Assembly (NCBI RefSeq): GCF_902713425.1
Contig: NC_081201.1
Location: forward strand, 15,534,862-15,598,861
Origin: Acipenser ruthenus
Lineage: Eukaryota; Chordata; Actinopteri; Acipenseriformes; Acipenseridae
Reading direction: 5' to 3'
Length of the DNA stretch: 64,000 bases
The position numbers and the translations under genes are program-made. Position 1 is the first letter of the stretch; every line of letters begins with the position of its first letter. The notes under the pieces were generated by a model. The model worked only from the letters and a program-made list of their open reading frames with translations, was not told the DNA's origin and did not search any database. Positions 1-9,404 of the stretch are shown piece after piece.

Positions 1-860
1 AGACAAATCCACATTCAGGTTTACAACAAATTTGGTCATTCTTCTTCACCTCTGCATCCACATCCACATTTGCAATGTTCTCAGTTCCCACTCTAGTCAT
101 ATTCTGAACCTTCCCTGCTCTTATCTTGTTTGCAAAGGATTGTGGGCAGTCTCTAAACAAATGACCCTCTTCTCCACACAGGTTACATTTCCTTTCGCTC
201 ACACAATCCATTGAAGAATGGCCCACCTCCTTACACACGCCACAAATTTCCTTTTTACAGGCCACTGCCAGGTGCCCCATCTCCCCACACTTCCTGCACA
301 TCTTCGGTTGGCCCTGATAAAACACAAAACTTCTATTTGGTCCCAAAATTATATCCGAGGGAATGTGCTTAAACCCACCATACCCTGTAGCATTATGATA
401 GTTTAACCAAAATCCTCCATGAACCATTCCAAATTCCATCTGAATCTGCCACTTTCACAGCAGCCCTTTTAATCATGCAATACCTCGCTATCCAGGTATT
501 CACATCCTGTTCTGACACTGTTTCATTAAACATTTTAACAACCACTGTTTTCACAGAGTTATCTGTTAAAGCTTCAACCTCGAATTTCTCTAACACCTCA
601 TTAGGCCCCAACTCATCTCTTACTCTCCAAAATTTCCTAAAACTTGTATCATTCACAAAACTAACATCCCAAGAAGAGCCATTAGTCAACGGAATGAGAC
701 AATAAATCTCACCTGCACTAAACCCCAATATCCTCTGTAACACATTTCTACTAAACTCAAACCTTGTCAGTTCAGTCTTCCCATTTCCCTCTCTGAAACA
801 CTGCTTTAAACTAAAGCGCACACAGCAGTGTTGCCTCACTCCAAACTTAGAAAAAGACAT
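1..860 (-). pseudogene. K1 ORF1 (CCHC nucleocapsid-like), frameshifted and partial
   Basis: ORF1 of a Tx1-like LINE, an RNA-binding protein that would coat element RNA. I place the start at the ATG at 860 (MSFSKFGV...), which aligns with K2 (MSRFSVRR) and K3 (MVGAQFGT); the open frame running upstream to 1055 is 5' UTR. The N-terminal part reads to about 393-420 (GIWNGSWRILVKL), where one frameshift moves the reading to another frame. That frame continues with IPSDIILGPNR and three CCHC knuckles (CRKCGEMGHLAVAC, CGVCKEVGHSSMDC, CNLCGEEGHLFRDC). The C-terminal tail is cut by the window edge. A single frameshift suggests a fairly young copy. Confidence 0.8.
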
Positions 861-1076
861 TCTAAACAAAAAAACACCAAAAAGAAAAAAGAACGAACCA
901 GCCCTGAAGGGCCCTACCCCAGTAGAAAAAACTGCCTCCTGCTCTGCTCCTTCTAGACCCTTTCCTCCAAGAAAAGAAAACAGCTCCGGGGTACCTGTAC
1001 AACAAAAAGGAGAAAAAACACTTGGCAAAAACATTCTACAATTGCACCTATCCAAAACCCACTACCGATCGCAACC
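1..1076 (-). mobile_element. K1: Keno-like U2-inserted LINE, 5' part only (runs off the window)
   Basis: The 5' end of a non-LTR retrotransposon abuts U2 snRNA nt 31 at 1077. The element begins GGTTGCGATCGG, the same start as K3 (28470) and close to K2, so the 5' end looks complete. A ~215 bp 5' UTR precedes ORF1. The rest of the element lies left of the window. U2-specific Tx1-clade elements of this layout are known as Keno; the family match is by layout, target and protein motifs, not by alignment. Confidence 0.85.
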
Positions 1077-1107
1077 CTTGATCTGAGCCAAGAGGCCGAG
1101 AAGTGAT
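1077..1107 (-). pseudogene. RNU2: U2 snRNA 5' fragment (nt 1-31), interrupted by K1
   Basis: Minus strand reads ATCACTTCTCGG then CCTCTTGGCTCAGATCAAG, matching vertebrate U2 nt 1-31 with three differences from the human sequence (G4 to A, a C in the UUUU loop, A23 to C). It ends where K1 begins. The branch-point recognition sequence (nt 33-38) is missing, so this copy cannot make U2. Confidence 0.92.
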
Positions 1108-1263
1108 GCCCACAATGGTTTTGACCAAACGCCCCGGGCGCGGCCGCCCGCCGGAGCTACTGGGGGTACTCGCTTCTTGGACTGAGGGGAAAAAGAAAAA
1201 AAAGGTGCCAGGCTCTAATTAACACGGCCGCCGCTGCTGTGCTCGTTCTGCTTTTAAACCCAT
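1108..1263 (-). other. U5-U2 spacer with U5 3' box
   Basis: Short spacer between the U5 3' end and the U2 start. The U5 3'-box sequence GTTTAAAAGCAGA lies at 1246-1258. The remainder is GC-rich (CGGGCGGCCGCGCCCGGGGCG) and must hold the U2 proximal promoter, but I cannot identify a convincing PSE. Open frames here (MRSMQFLASPAP-like) recur at every unit and are not genes. Confidence 0.7.
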
Positions 1264-1348
1264 GTCGAGCCCCACCCCGAGGGGCAGGGCTAGCCAAAAA
1301 TTGCATTGAACTCATAAATGCTCCTCTCCATGGAAATCTTTAGTAAAA
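1264..1348 (-). pseudogene. RNU5: U5 snRNA 3' part (from loop I to the 3' end), interrupted by A1
   Basis: Minus strand reads TTTTACTAAAGATTTCC, then ATGGAGAGGAG (human CGTGGAGAGGAA), an Sm site (AATTTTTGG) and a terminal GC hairpin. The 5' 36 nt are missing because A1 is fused at the TTTTAC part of loop I. Confidence 0.9.
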
Positions 1349-4300
1349 TACTCTTATTGAGATTTTACATTTTTTTCCATTTACACCCATTCATTTCATT
1401 CATTTTACATTTCTTTTAAAGATGACATTCATGCATACAGACATACATTTTGTTTTAAAAGCATTTAAAATACATTTAAAAACACCAAGATAATCGTGCT
1501 TTGTACATGGTTAAAACAGACACAGATTAAAATCAACATGAAAAAAACCTGTGCTGCTTTAAAAGTGACTGGAAAAAAAGAACCATCTATAAAAAACCAG
1601 TGCTTGTGAGGGCCAGGGAGTGCTCTCTAAAAAAGTTCAAAAGTGAACATAAAACTATAGAACTAAAACAGGGACAGGGGAAAAGGGACAGTGTATAAAA
1701 CAGTGAGTTAAAATTCTAAAATTTTAAAACACTTAATGTAACTTTTAATAGTTAACATTAAAAATCTTTTAGATATATAAACAAAACAAAATCAAATAAA
1801 CCATTCAAAATAAATCAGATAAAAATCCATAAAACTGAAACAAAAAGACTACATAAAACCAGGGCACCGTTCAAAAACGGTCATGCCAGCTAAAAAGGGC
1901 GGAATGCTGGCATGACAAAATAAATAAAAGGCTTAGCGGTGCCCCGTAGTCCCGCTCCTAGGAGCTAGCGGTTCCAGTTTTTTCCTTCATTCCATCTTCA
2001 CGTTCTGAAGTCCGGCGATCCTCCACTCCGCGCAGGCCTTGTCCTTCCCGAGGGTCCGGATGTCCAGAATTACAAAGTACTTGATAAGAGTTTGTGCCCT
2101 TCTGGTCGTGGTGATAGTGTCTAGCTCCTGCTTGTGATAGACACAGACGTTACGGCCTTCCCACAGGATCTGCTTGACAACATTGATGACACGCCAAACG
2201 CACTTAGCTGTGCTGGTAGCGATTCCTCCCGCAGGCCCATAGAGCACAGTCTCAGCGGTCATCTTGGCCGTGTCAGCAAACCTGTTTAGGAAGACAGAGA
2301 CAGAGAGCCAGACACTGCCAGCCACATCACACTCCCAGGAGATATGGGCTGGTGTTTCTCTCTTGCGGCACTTTGCATAGGGGCATGTTTCTACTTGGGC
2401 TAGTCCCCTCCTGAACATGAACGCTCGAGTGGGGAGTGAACTGTGGACGGTGTTCCATGCTATATCCTTCTGGACATTACTGAGGCAGCTGTGAGACACA
2501 TTCTCCCAGATTTTTTGGCTTTGGGTGAGGGAGAAAGCAGCTACTTTTTCAATTTCCTGGGAACCGGCAAGATATTTAGTTACAGCCTTGTATTCCCAGG
2601 AGGCCAATTTTGCTTCATCTAAGCCCAATTTATATATAGTGTCCCTTAAGGTTCTATAATACAATGGGGGGTCCCAGGAGTACGGCACGGTGTTATCAGT
2701 AGTGCAGAGGCCCAAGGCCCTGAGACAGGTGGCAAAATAGAAACGATTCATGTAACATACCTTCCTGTCCAGGGCCTGGATGTTCTTGATAGTTTGCGTG
2801 AGCCCCTGCACTCGGGTGAGCTGCACAACGTCCGGGACCCCCTTACCTCCCTTCTTGTCGGCTTTACTCAAGGTGGCTCGCTTTACCCTCTCCATCTTGC
2901 TGCCCCAGATAAAGCGGTGGATAATGCGGTCCACCACTTTTTTGGTGGTCCTGTCTGGGGGAAAGATTTTTCCTACATGAGAGAGGATGGGGAACAGTAT
3001 AGACTTGGTTATTAATACTCTACCCGTCATTGTTAAGGATCTTGTGCTCCATCCGCCAATCTTTTTACGGACCTGGTTAATGGCCGCCGTCCAGCTCTGG
3101 GCCCCCGAGCTATTGTTCTCGAAAATGAGGCCCAGAATCTTGATTTTGTCCTTTTTGACAGGGTACATGTCTGACAGTTCCCTATCTACCTGCCAATTTT
3201 TAGACACGTAGACTTCGCTCTTGGACTTATTAATCACTGCCCCGGTCGCCATGCAGTACTTCTCAAGGATATTACTAATCCGAGGTACCGACGATGTGTT
3301 GGTGCAAATGAGTGACACATCGTCCATATATGCTGTTGTTTTGACCTGGCCCCCGTTGGATCCAGGCAGCTGGAAACCAGTTATATTGGTATCCCTACGA
3401 ATTGCCTGCAGGAGGGGTTCAATGCACACGACATATAGCAGTGGGGATAGTGGGCAACCCTGTCTGACCCCTGACTGGATAGATATTTTACCAGTCAGGT
3501 GTCTGTTCACCAAGACTCGGGTACTAATGTTTGTATAGATAGTTTTAACCCACTCCCTAAGTCCAGGAGCGAATTTCATCTGGTCCATCACTTTGTACAT
3601 GTATTCATGGCTTACCCTATCGAACGCCTTCTCCTGGTCAAGGTTGAACAGGCAGAGGGGATGGTTCCGTTCTCTAGAATAAGCCAGAATGTCCCTTGTT
3701 AACATTAAAATATCGGTGATGGACCTCCCTGGGACACCACAAGCCTGGTCGGGGCCAATGACCAAAGGGAGGTGTACTTGTAGCCGGAGCATCGGAGCTT
3801 TGGCTAGTATCTTGTAATCCAGGCAAAGGAGGCTGATTGGGCGCCAATTCCGTAGATCTTTAACTTCCCCTTTCTTATGAAGGAGAGTAAATACACTCTC
3901 CCGCATAGAAGGGCCCAACCGATCCTCCCTGTAGACCGCTCTGTAGACCTCCGCTAAATGGACTTTTAGCGTGTCCCAAAAAAGATGGTAATACTCACCC
4001 GGGATGCCATCTAGACCTGGCGTCTTACCGGTGTTCATGGTCTTAACCGCCTGGGTGAGCTCCTCCAGCGTGAGTTCTGGGTCCTTCTCCTCCTCCTCCT
4101 CGTCCCGCACTGAGTCAGGCTCCAACTGGCTCAGGAACCACTCTATCAGGATGTCATCTGTAGCTTTGATGTTATACAGGTCCCTATAGAAGTTCTCTAC
4201 CACTTTTTTCACTCCCTCACTATCCTCTACTATCCTCCCCCTGCTGTCGAGCATGGAGGACATCAAGTGCCGCTTCTCCCTCGTTTTCTGGAAGAAGAAG

Positions 4301-5286
4301 CGAGTACACTTTTCGTCTTCCTCCATTTTTTGCACTTTTGCATTGTGCATGACCTTTCGTTGTTCCTCCCTACAAAGCACTGAAAGATCTAGCTTGGTCT
4401 GGGCTATCTCGTCGCTTACAGGGAACCCCCGAAGCTGAAGCAGGCTCAGACGCTGGAGGGCAGCATTCAGGTATTTATATTTGGCCCTCCTTTCTTTTGC
4501 TTTCCTCTTGCCTGCTGCTATGAAATAACCCTTAGTTCTCATTTTGACCATCTCCCACCACTCTATAGGGGAGTTGAATAGGTCACGCAAAGTGGTCCAC
4601 TCAACAAGCCTGCTCTTATAGGCTGCAGCTATGGAGGGGTCATCGAGTAAGGAGGTGTTTAATTTCCAGACCCCTGACCCCATCTGGGAGGTCTGAGGGA
4701 CCTGCAATGTTACCTGCAGGAGCCTATGGTCGGAGAAGAAGACGGCCTGGGTGTCTACTGCCGTCTTCGTAAGGGAGCTGGTATGCAGGACGAGATCTAT
4801 ACGGGAGAAGGAGGTCCCAGATGAGCTCACCCAGGTAAAGGGAGGCACCAGGTCCTTACCTGCATCACACAGGGAGAAATCAAATATTACGGAGGACAAA
4901 ACTCTACTAGAGCGGTCGTTGCGTGGCCTGCTCCGGTCTACGTCCCTCAGAGCACAATTGAAGTCACCTGACACGATGACGGGTACGTTCCCCAGCAGGA
5001 GTGGACGCAGCTGTGGAAAAAATTGAACTCTTTCGTTTTGGTTAGTGGGTGCGTAGACATTGACCAGTCTGAGGGGAGTGTTGTTGTATGTCACATCCAC
5101 GCTCAGAATTCTACCAGGTTCTACCTCCCTGCTGCTGCGGGAGGTAATAAATGGGTTTTTAAACAGGATACCTACTCCGTCGGCTCTGGCTATGTTGGAG
5201 CCCGACCAGAAGGAGTCCCCCAGGGTCCAACTCTCCTTCAGGTCCCTATAATCAGGGCTCGACGAAATACCACACTCCTGCAGAAA
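1349..5286 (-). mobile_element. A1: 5'-truncated copy of the U5-loop-inserted LINE family A
   Basis: Contains the family A 3' UTR (1349-1986) and most of ORF2. The 3' end, ...AATAAGAGTA, joins U5 at TTTTACTAAAG as in every other A copy. The 5' side is truncated at ORF2 codon ~49 and abuts a 17-nt remnant of U5 belonging to the A2 insertion, with no U5 5' arm. This looks like a deletion between two neighbouring A-interrupted units, or a 5'-truncated insertion later trimmed. Confidence 0.85.
1987..5286 (-). pseudogene. A1 ORF2 (endonuclease/reverse transcriptase), 5' truncated
   Basis: Reads continuously from FLQECG (A2 residue ~49) to the C-terminal DVKME-like end with no stop. It has lost the start, the N-terminal hydrophobic stretch and the first endonuclease asparagine (N23 of A2). 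All later motifs are present: VNVYAPT, SGDFN, SRIDLV, FSDH, RT FNLDQEKAFDR and AYMDDVSLI, and the C-terminal CX4CX7HX4C. A few substitutions relative to A2 (for example TPGLDG for TPGPDG) suggest slow decay. The ATG-less 5' end means it is probably not translated as such. Confidence 0.88.
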
Positions 5287-5288
5287 GA

Positions 5289-5305
5289 GAAATCTTTAGT
5301 AAAAA
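5289..5305 (-). pseudogene. 17-nt U5 remnant at the A2/A1 junction
   Basis: TTTTTACTAAAGATTTC is the start of the U5 3' part that follows the 3' end of A2. It is cut after 17 nt and joined directly to A1 ORF2 sequence (CTTTCTGCAGG). The following U2 unit is deleted. Confidence 0.8.
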
Positions 5306-5955
5306 TACTCTTTTATTGAGATTTTACATTTTTTTACATTTACACCCATTCGTTTTTTCATTCATTTTACATTTCTTTTAAAGATGACATTCATGCATAC
5401 AGACATACATTTTGTTTTAAAAGCATTTAAAATACATTTAAAAACACCAAGACAATTGTGCTTTGTACATGGTTAAAACAGACACAGATTAAAATCAACA
5501 TGAAAAAAACCTGTGCTGTTTTAAAAGTGACTGGAAAAAAAGAACCATCTATAAAAAACCAGTGCTTGTGAGGGCCGGGGAGTGCTCTCTAAAAAGGTTC
5601 AAAAGTGAACATAAAACTAGATCTAAAACAGGGACAGGGGAAAAGGGACAGTGTATAAAACAGTGAGTTAAAATTCTAAAATTTTAAAACACTTAAAATG
5701 TAACTTTTAATAGTTAACATTAAAAATCTTAAAGATACATAAAACAAAACAAAACAAAAATCAAATAAAACATTCAAAATAAATCAAATCAAAATCCATA
5801 AAACTGAAACAAAAAGACTACATAAAACCAGGGCACCGTTCAAAAACGGTCATGCCAGCTAAAAAGGGCGGAATGCTGGCATGACAAAATAAATAAAAGG
5901 CTTAGCGGTGCCCCGTAGTCCCGCTCCTAGGAGCTAGCGGTTCCAGTTTTTTCCT
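5306..5955 (-). other. Family A 3' UTR with multi-hairpin structure
   Basis: This non-coding 650 bp recurs in all six A copies. Near the ORF2 stop it holds an outer stem (5831-5838 with 5906-5913, GGGCACCG/CGGTGCCC) enclosing a 6-bp hairpin (5835-5840 with 5845-5850) and an 11-bp perfect stem (5849-5859 with 5875-5885, GTCATGCCAGC/GCTGGCATGAC). The outer stem and 6-bp hairpin share bases, so they may be alternative folds. A palindrome CTCCTAGGAG lies at about 5926-5935. The distal part is A/T rich and ends CTCAATAAAAGAGTA before U5. In R2-type elements the 3' UTR is the template recognised by the reverse transcriptase; a similar role here is inference. Confidence 0.75.
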
Positions 5956-8900
5956 TTATTCCATCTTCACGTCCTGAAGTCCGGCGATCCTCCACTCCGC
6001 GCAGGCCTTGTCCTTCCCGAGGGTCCGGATGTCCAGAATTACAAAGTCCTTGATAAGAGTTTGTGCCCTTCTGGTCGTGGTGATAGTGTCTAGCTCCTGC
6101 TTGTGATAGACACAGACGTTACGGCCCTCCCACAGGATCTGCTTGACAACATTGATGACACGCCAAACGCACTTAGCTGTGCTGGTAGTGATTCCTCCCG
6201 CAGGCCCATAGAGCACAGTCTCAGCGGTCATCTTGGCCGTGTCAGCAAACCTGTTTAGGAAGACAGAGACAGAGAGCCAGACACTGCCAGCCACATCACA
6301 CTCCCAGAAGATATGGGCTGGTGTTTCTCTCTTGCGGCACTTTGCATAGGGGCATGTTTCTACTTGGGCTAGTCCCCTCCTGAACATGAACGCTCGAGTG
6401 GGGAGTGCACTGTGGACGGTGTTCCATGCTATATCCTTCTGGACATTACTGAGGCAGCTGTGAGACACATTCTCCCAGATTTTTTGGCTTTGGGTGAGGG
6501 AGAAAGTAGCTACTTTTTCAATTTCCTGGGAACCGGCAAGATATTTAGTTACAGCCTTGTATTCCCAGGAGGCCAATTTTGCTTTATCTAAGCCCAATTT
6601 ATATATAGTGTCCCTTAAGGTTCTATAATACAATGGGGGGTCCCAGGAGTACGGCACGGTGTTATCAATAGTGCAGAGGCCCAAGGCCCTGAGACAGGTG
6701 GCAAAATAGAAACGATTCATGTAACATACCTTCCTGTCCAGGGCCTGGATGTTCTTGATAGTTTGCGTGAGCCCCTGCACTCGGGTGAGCTGCACAACGT
6801 CCGGGACCCCCTTACCTCCCTTCTTGTCGGCTTTACTCAGAGTGGCTCGCTTTACCCTCTCCATCTTGCTGCCCCAGATAAAGCGGTGGATAATGCGGTC
6901 CACCACTTTTTTGGTGGTCCTGTCTGGGGGAAAGATTTTTCCTACATAAGAGAGGATGGGGAACAGTATAGACTTGGTTATTAATACTCTACCCGTCATT
7001 GTTAAGGATCTTGTGCTCCATCCGCCAATCTTTTTACGGACCTGGTTAATGGCCGCCGTCCAGCTCTGGGCCCCCGAGCTATTGTTCTCGAAAATGAGGC
7101 CCAGAATCTTGATTTTGTCCTTTTTGACAGGGTACATGTCCGACAGTTCCCTATCTACCTGCCAATTTTTAGACACGTAGACTTCGCTCTTGGACTTATT
7201 AATCACTGCCCCGGTCGCCGTGCAGTACTTCTCAAGGATATTACTAATCCGAGGTACCGACGATGTGTTGGTGCAAATGAGTGACACATCGTCCATATAT
7301 GCTGTTGTTTTGACCTGGACCCCGTTGGATCCAGGCAGCTGGAAACCAGTTATATTGGTATCCCTACGAATTGCCTGCAGGAGGGGTTCAATGCACACGA
7401 CATATAGCAGTGGGGATAGTGGGCAACCCTGTCTGACCCCTGACTGGATAGATATTTTACCAGTCAGGTGCCTGTTCACCAAGACTCGGGTACTAATGTT
7501 TGTATATATAGTTTTAACCCACTCCCTAAGTCCAGGAGCGAATTTCATCTGGTCCATCACTTTGTACATATATTCATGGCTTACCCTATCGAACGCCTTC
7601 TCCTGGTCAAGGTTGAACAGGCAGAGGGGATGGTTCCGTTCTCTAGAATAAGCCAGAATGTCCCTTGTTAACATTAAAATATCCGTGATGGACCTCCCTG
7701 GGACGCCACAAGCCTGGTCAGGGCCAATGACCAAAGGGAGGTGTACTTGTAGCCGGAGCATCAGAGCTTTGGCTAGTATCTTGTAATCCACGCAAAGGAG
7801 GCTGATTGGGCGCCAATTCCGTAGATCTTTAACTTCCCCTTTCTTATGAAGGAGAGTAATTACACTCTCCCGCATAGAAGGGCCCAACCGCTTCTCCCTG
7901 TAGACCGCTCTGTAGACCTCCGCTAAATGGACTTTTAGCGTGTCCCAAAAAAGATGGTAATACTCACCCGGGATGCCATCTGGACCTGGCGTCTTACCGG
8001 TGTTCATGGTCTTAACCGCCTGGGTGAGCTCCTCCAGCGTGAGTTCTGGGTCCTTCTCCTCCTCCTCGTCGTCCCGCACTGAGTCAGGCTCCAACTGGCT
8101 CAGGAACCACTCTATCAGGGTGTCATCTGTAGCTTTGATGTTATACAGGTCCCTATAGAAGTTCTCTACCACTTTTTTCACTCCCTCACTATCCTCTACT
8201 ATCCTCCCCCTGCTGTCGAGCATGGAGGACATCAAGTGCCGCTTCTCCCTCGTTTTCTGGAAGAAGAAGCGAGTACACTTTTCGTCTTCCTCCATTTTTT
8301 GCACTTTTGCATTGTGCATGACCTTTCGTTGTTCCTCCCTACAAAGCACTGAAAGATCTAGCTTGGTCTGGGCTATCTCGTCGCTTACAGGGAACCCCCG
8401 AAGCTGAAGCAGGCTCAGACGCTGGAGGGCAGCATTCAGGTATTTATATTTGGCCCTCCTTTCTTTTGCTTTCCTCTTGCCTGCTGCTATGAAATAACCC
8501 TTAGTTCTCATTTTGACCATCTCCCACCACTCTATAGGGGAGTTGAATAGGTCACGCAAAGTGGTCCACTCAACAAGCCTGCTCTTATAGGCTGCAGCTA
8601 TGGAGGGGTCATCGAGTAAGGAGGTGTTTAATTTCCAGACCCCTGACCCCATCTGGGAGGTCTGAGGGACCTGCAATGTTACCTGCAGGAGCCTATGGTC
8701 AGAGAAGAAGACGGCCTGGGTGTCTACTGCCGTCTTCGTAAGGGAGCTGGTATGCAGGACGAGATCTATACGGGAGAAGGAGGTCCCAGATGAGCTCACC
8801 CAGGTAAAGGGAGGCACCAGGTCCTTACCTGCATCACACAGGGAGAAATCAGATATTACGGAGGACAAAACTCTACTAGAGCGGTCGTTGCGTGGCCTGC

Positions 8901-9399
8901 TCCGGTCTACGTCCCTCAGAGCACAATTGAAGTCACCTGACACGATGACGGGTACGTTCCCCAGCAGGAGTGGACGCAGCTGTGGAAAAAATTGAACTCT
9001 TTCGTTTTGGTTAGTGGGTGCGTAGACATTGACCAGTCTGAGGGGAGTGTTGTTGTATGTCACATCCACGCTCAGAATTCTACCAGGTTCTACCTCCCTG
9101 CTGCTGCGGGAGGTAATAAATGGGTTTTTAAACAGGATACCTACTCCGTCGGCTCTGGCTATGTTGGAGCCCGACCAGAAGGAGTCCCCCAGGGTCCAAC
9201 TCTCCTTCAGGTCCCTATAATCAGGGCTCGACGAAATACCACACTCCTGCAGAAAGATGAGATCTGCTTTCAAGTTAGCTAGATAGTTTAGTACATCAAA
9301 TCTTTTTTGTGTCTCCCTGATGCTCCTGACATTAACAGACACACATATCAGGGCCATCAGGGTAGCTAACAAGAAAAGGAGTCGCTGCGTCCACCCCAT
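5956..9399 (-). CDS. A2 ORF2: APE endonuclease / reverse transcriptase, 1147 aa
   Basis: Nicks target DNA and primes cDNA synthesis on it. The endonuclease domain spans ~18-240: N23 (SVNVRS), E52 (LQECG), VNVYAPT at 123-129, SGDFN with D156/N158, SRID around 209-212 and SDH at 233-235. The RT domain spans ~465-760: NWRPISLL at 528-535, FNLDQEKAFDR with D598, GVRQGCPLSPLLY at 654-666 and YMDD at 701-704. A C-terminal zinc motif C1016-C1021-H1029-C1034 resembles zf-RVT. The first ~18 residues are hydrophobic, and Met16 is an alternative start. The ATG lies 5 nt after the ORF1 stop (TAG TCGCT ATG), suggesting coupled reinitiation. Length and motifs look complete. Confidence 0.93.
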   Translation of the reverse strand: MGWTQRLLFLLATLMALICVSVNVRSIRETQKRFDVLNYLANLKADLIFLQECGISSSPDYRDLKESWTLGDSFWSGSNIARADGVGILFKNPFITSRSSREVEPGRILSVDVTYNNTPLRLVNVYAPTNQNERVQFFPQLRPLLLGNVPVIVSGDFNCALRDVDRSRPRNDRSSRVLSSVISDFSLCDAGKDLVPPFTWVSSSGTSFSRIDLVLHTSSLTKTAVDTQAVFFSDHRLLQVTLQVPQTSQMGSGVWKLNTSLLDDPSIAAAYKSRLVEWTTLRDLFNSPIEWWEMVKMRTKGYFIAAGKRKAKERRAKYKYLNAALQRLSLLQLRGFPVSDEIAQTKLDLSVLCREEQRKVMHNAKVQKMEEDEKCTRFFFQKTREKRHLMSSMLDSRGRIVEDSEGVKKVVENFYRDLYNIKATDDTLIEWFLSQLEPDSVRDDEEEEKDPELTLEELTQAVKTMNTGKTPGPDGIPGEYYHLFWDTLKVHLAEVYRAVYREKRLGPSMRESVITLLHKKGEVKDLRNWRPISLLCVDYKILAKALMLRLQVHLPLVIGPDQACGVPGRSITDILMLTRDILAYSRERNHPLCLFNLDQEKAFDRVSHEYMYKVMDQMKFAPGLREWVKTIYTNISTRVLVNRHLTGKISIQSGVRQGCPLSPLLYVVCIEPLLQAIRRDTNITGFQLPGSNGVQVKTTAYMDDVSLICTNTSSVPRISNILEKYCTATGAVINKSKSEVYVSKNWQVDRELSDMYPVKKDKIKILGLIFENNSSGAQSWTAAINQVRKKIGGWSTRSLTMTGRVLITKSILFPILSYVGKIFPPDRTTKKVVDRIIHRFIWGSKMERVKRATLSKADKKGGKGVPDVVQLTRVQGLTQTIKNIQALDRKVCYMNRFYFATCLRALGLCTIDNTVPYSWDPPLYYRTLRDTIYKLGLDKAKLASWEYKAVTKYLAGSQEIEKVATFSLTQSQKIWENVSHSCLSNVQKDIAWNTVHSALPTRAFMFRRGLAQVETCPYAKCRKRETPAHIFWECDVAGSVWLSVSVFLNRFADTAKMTAETVLYGPAGGITTSTAKCVWRVINVVKQILWEGRNVCVYHKQELDTITTTRRAQTLIKDFVILDIRTLGKDKACAEWRIAGLQDVKME

Positions 9400-9404
9400 A
9401 GCGA

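Noticed and set aside
5956-9399. Possibility that these are R2/Utopia-type elements with a restriction-like endonuclease
   Set aside because: ORF2 has an N-terminal APE-type endonuclease (NVRS, LQEC, GDFN, SDH), and there are two ORFs. The C-terminal Cys/His motif is zf-RVT-like, without a PD..D/E nuclease that I can see.
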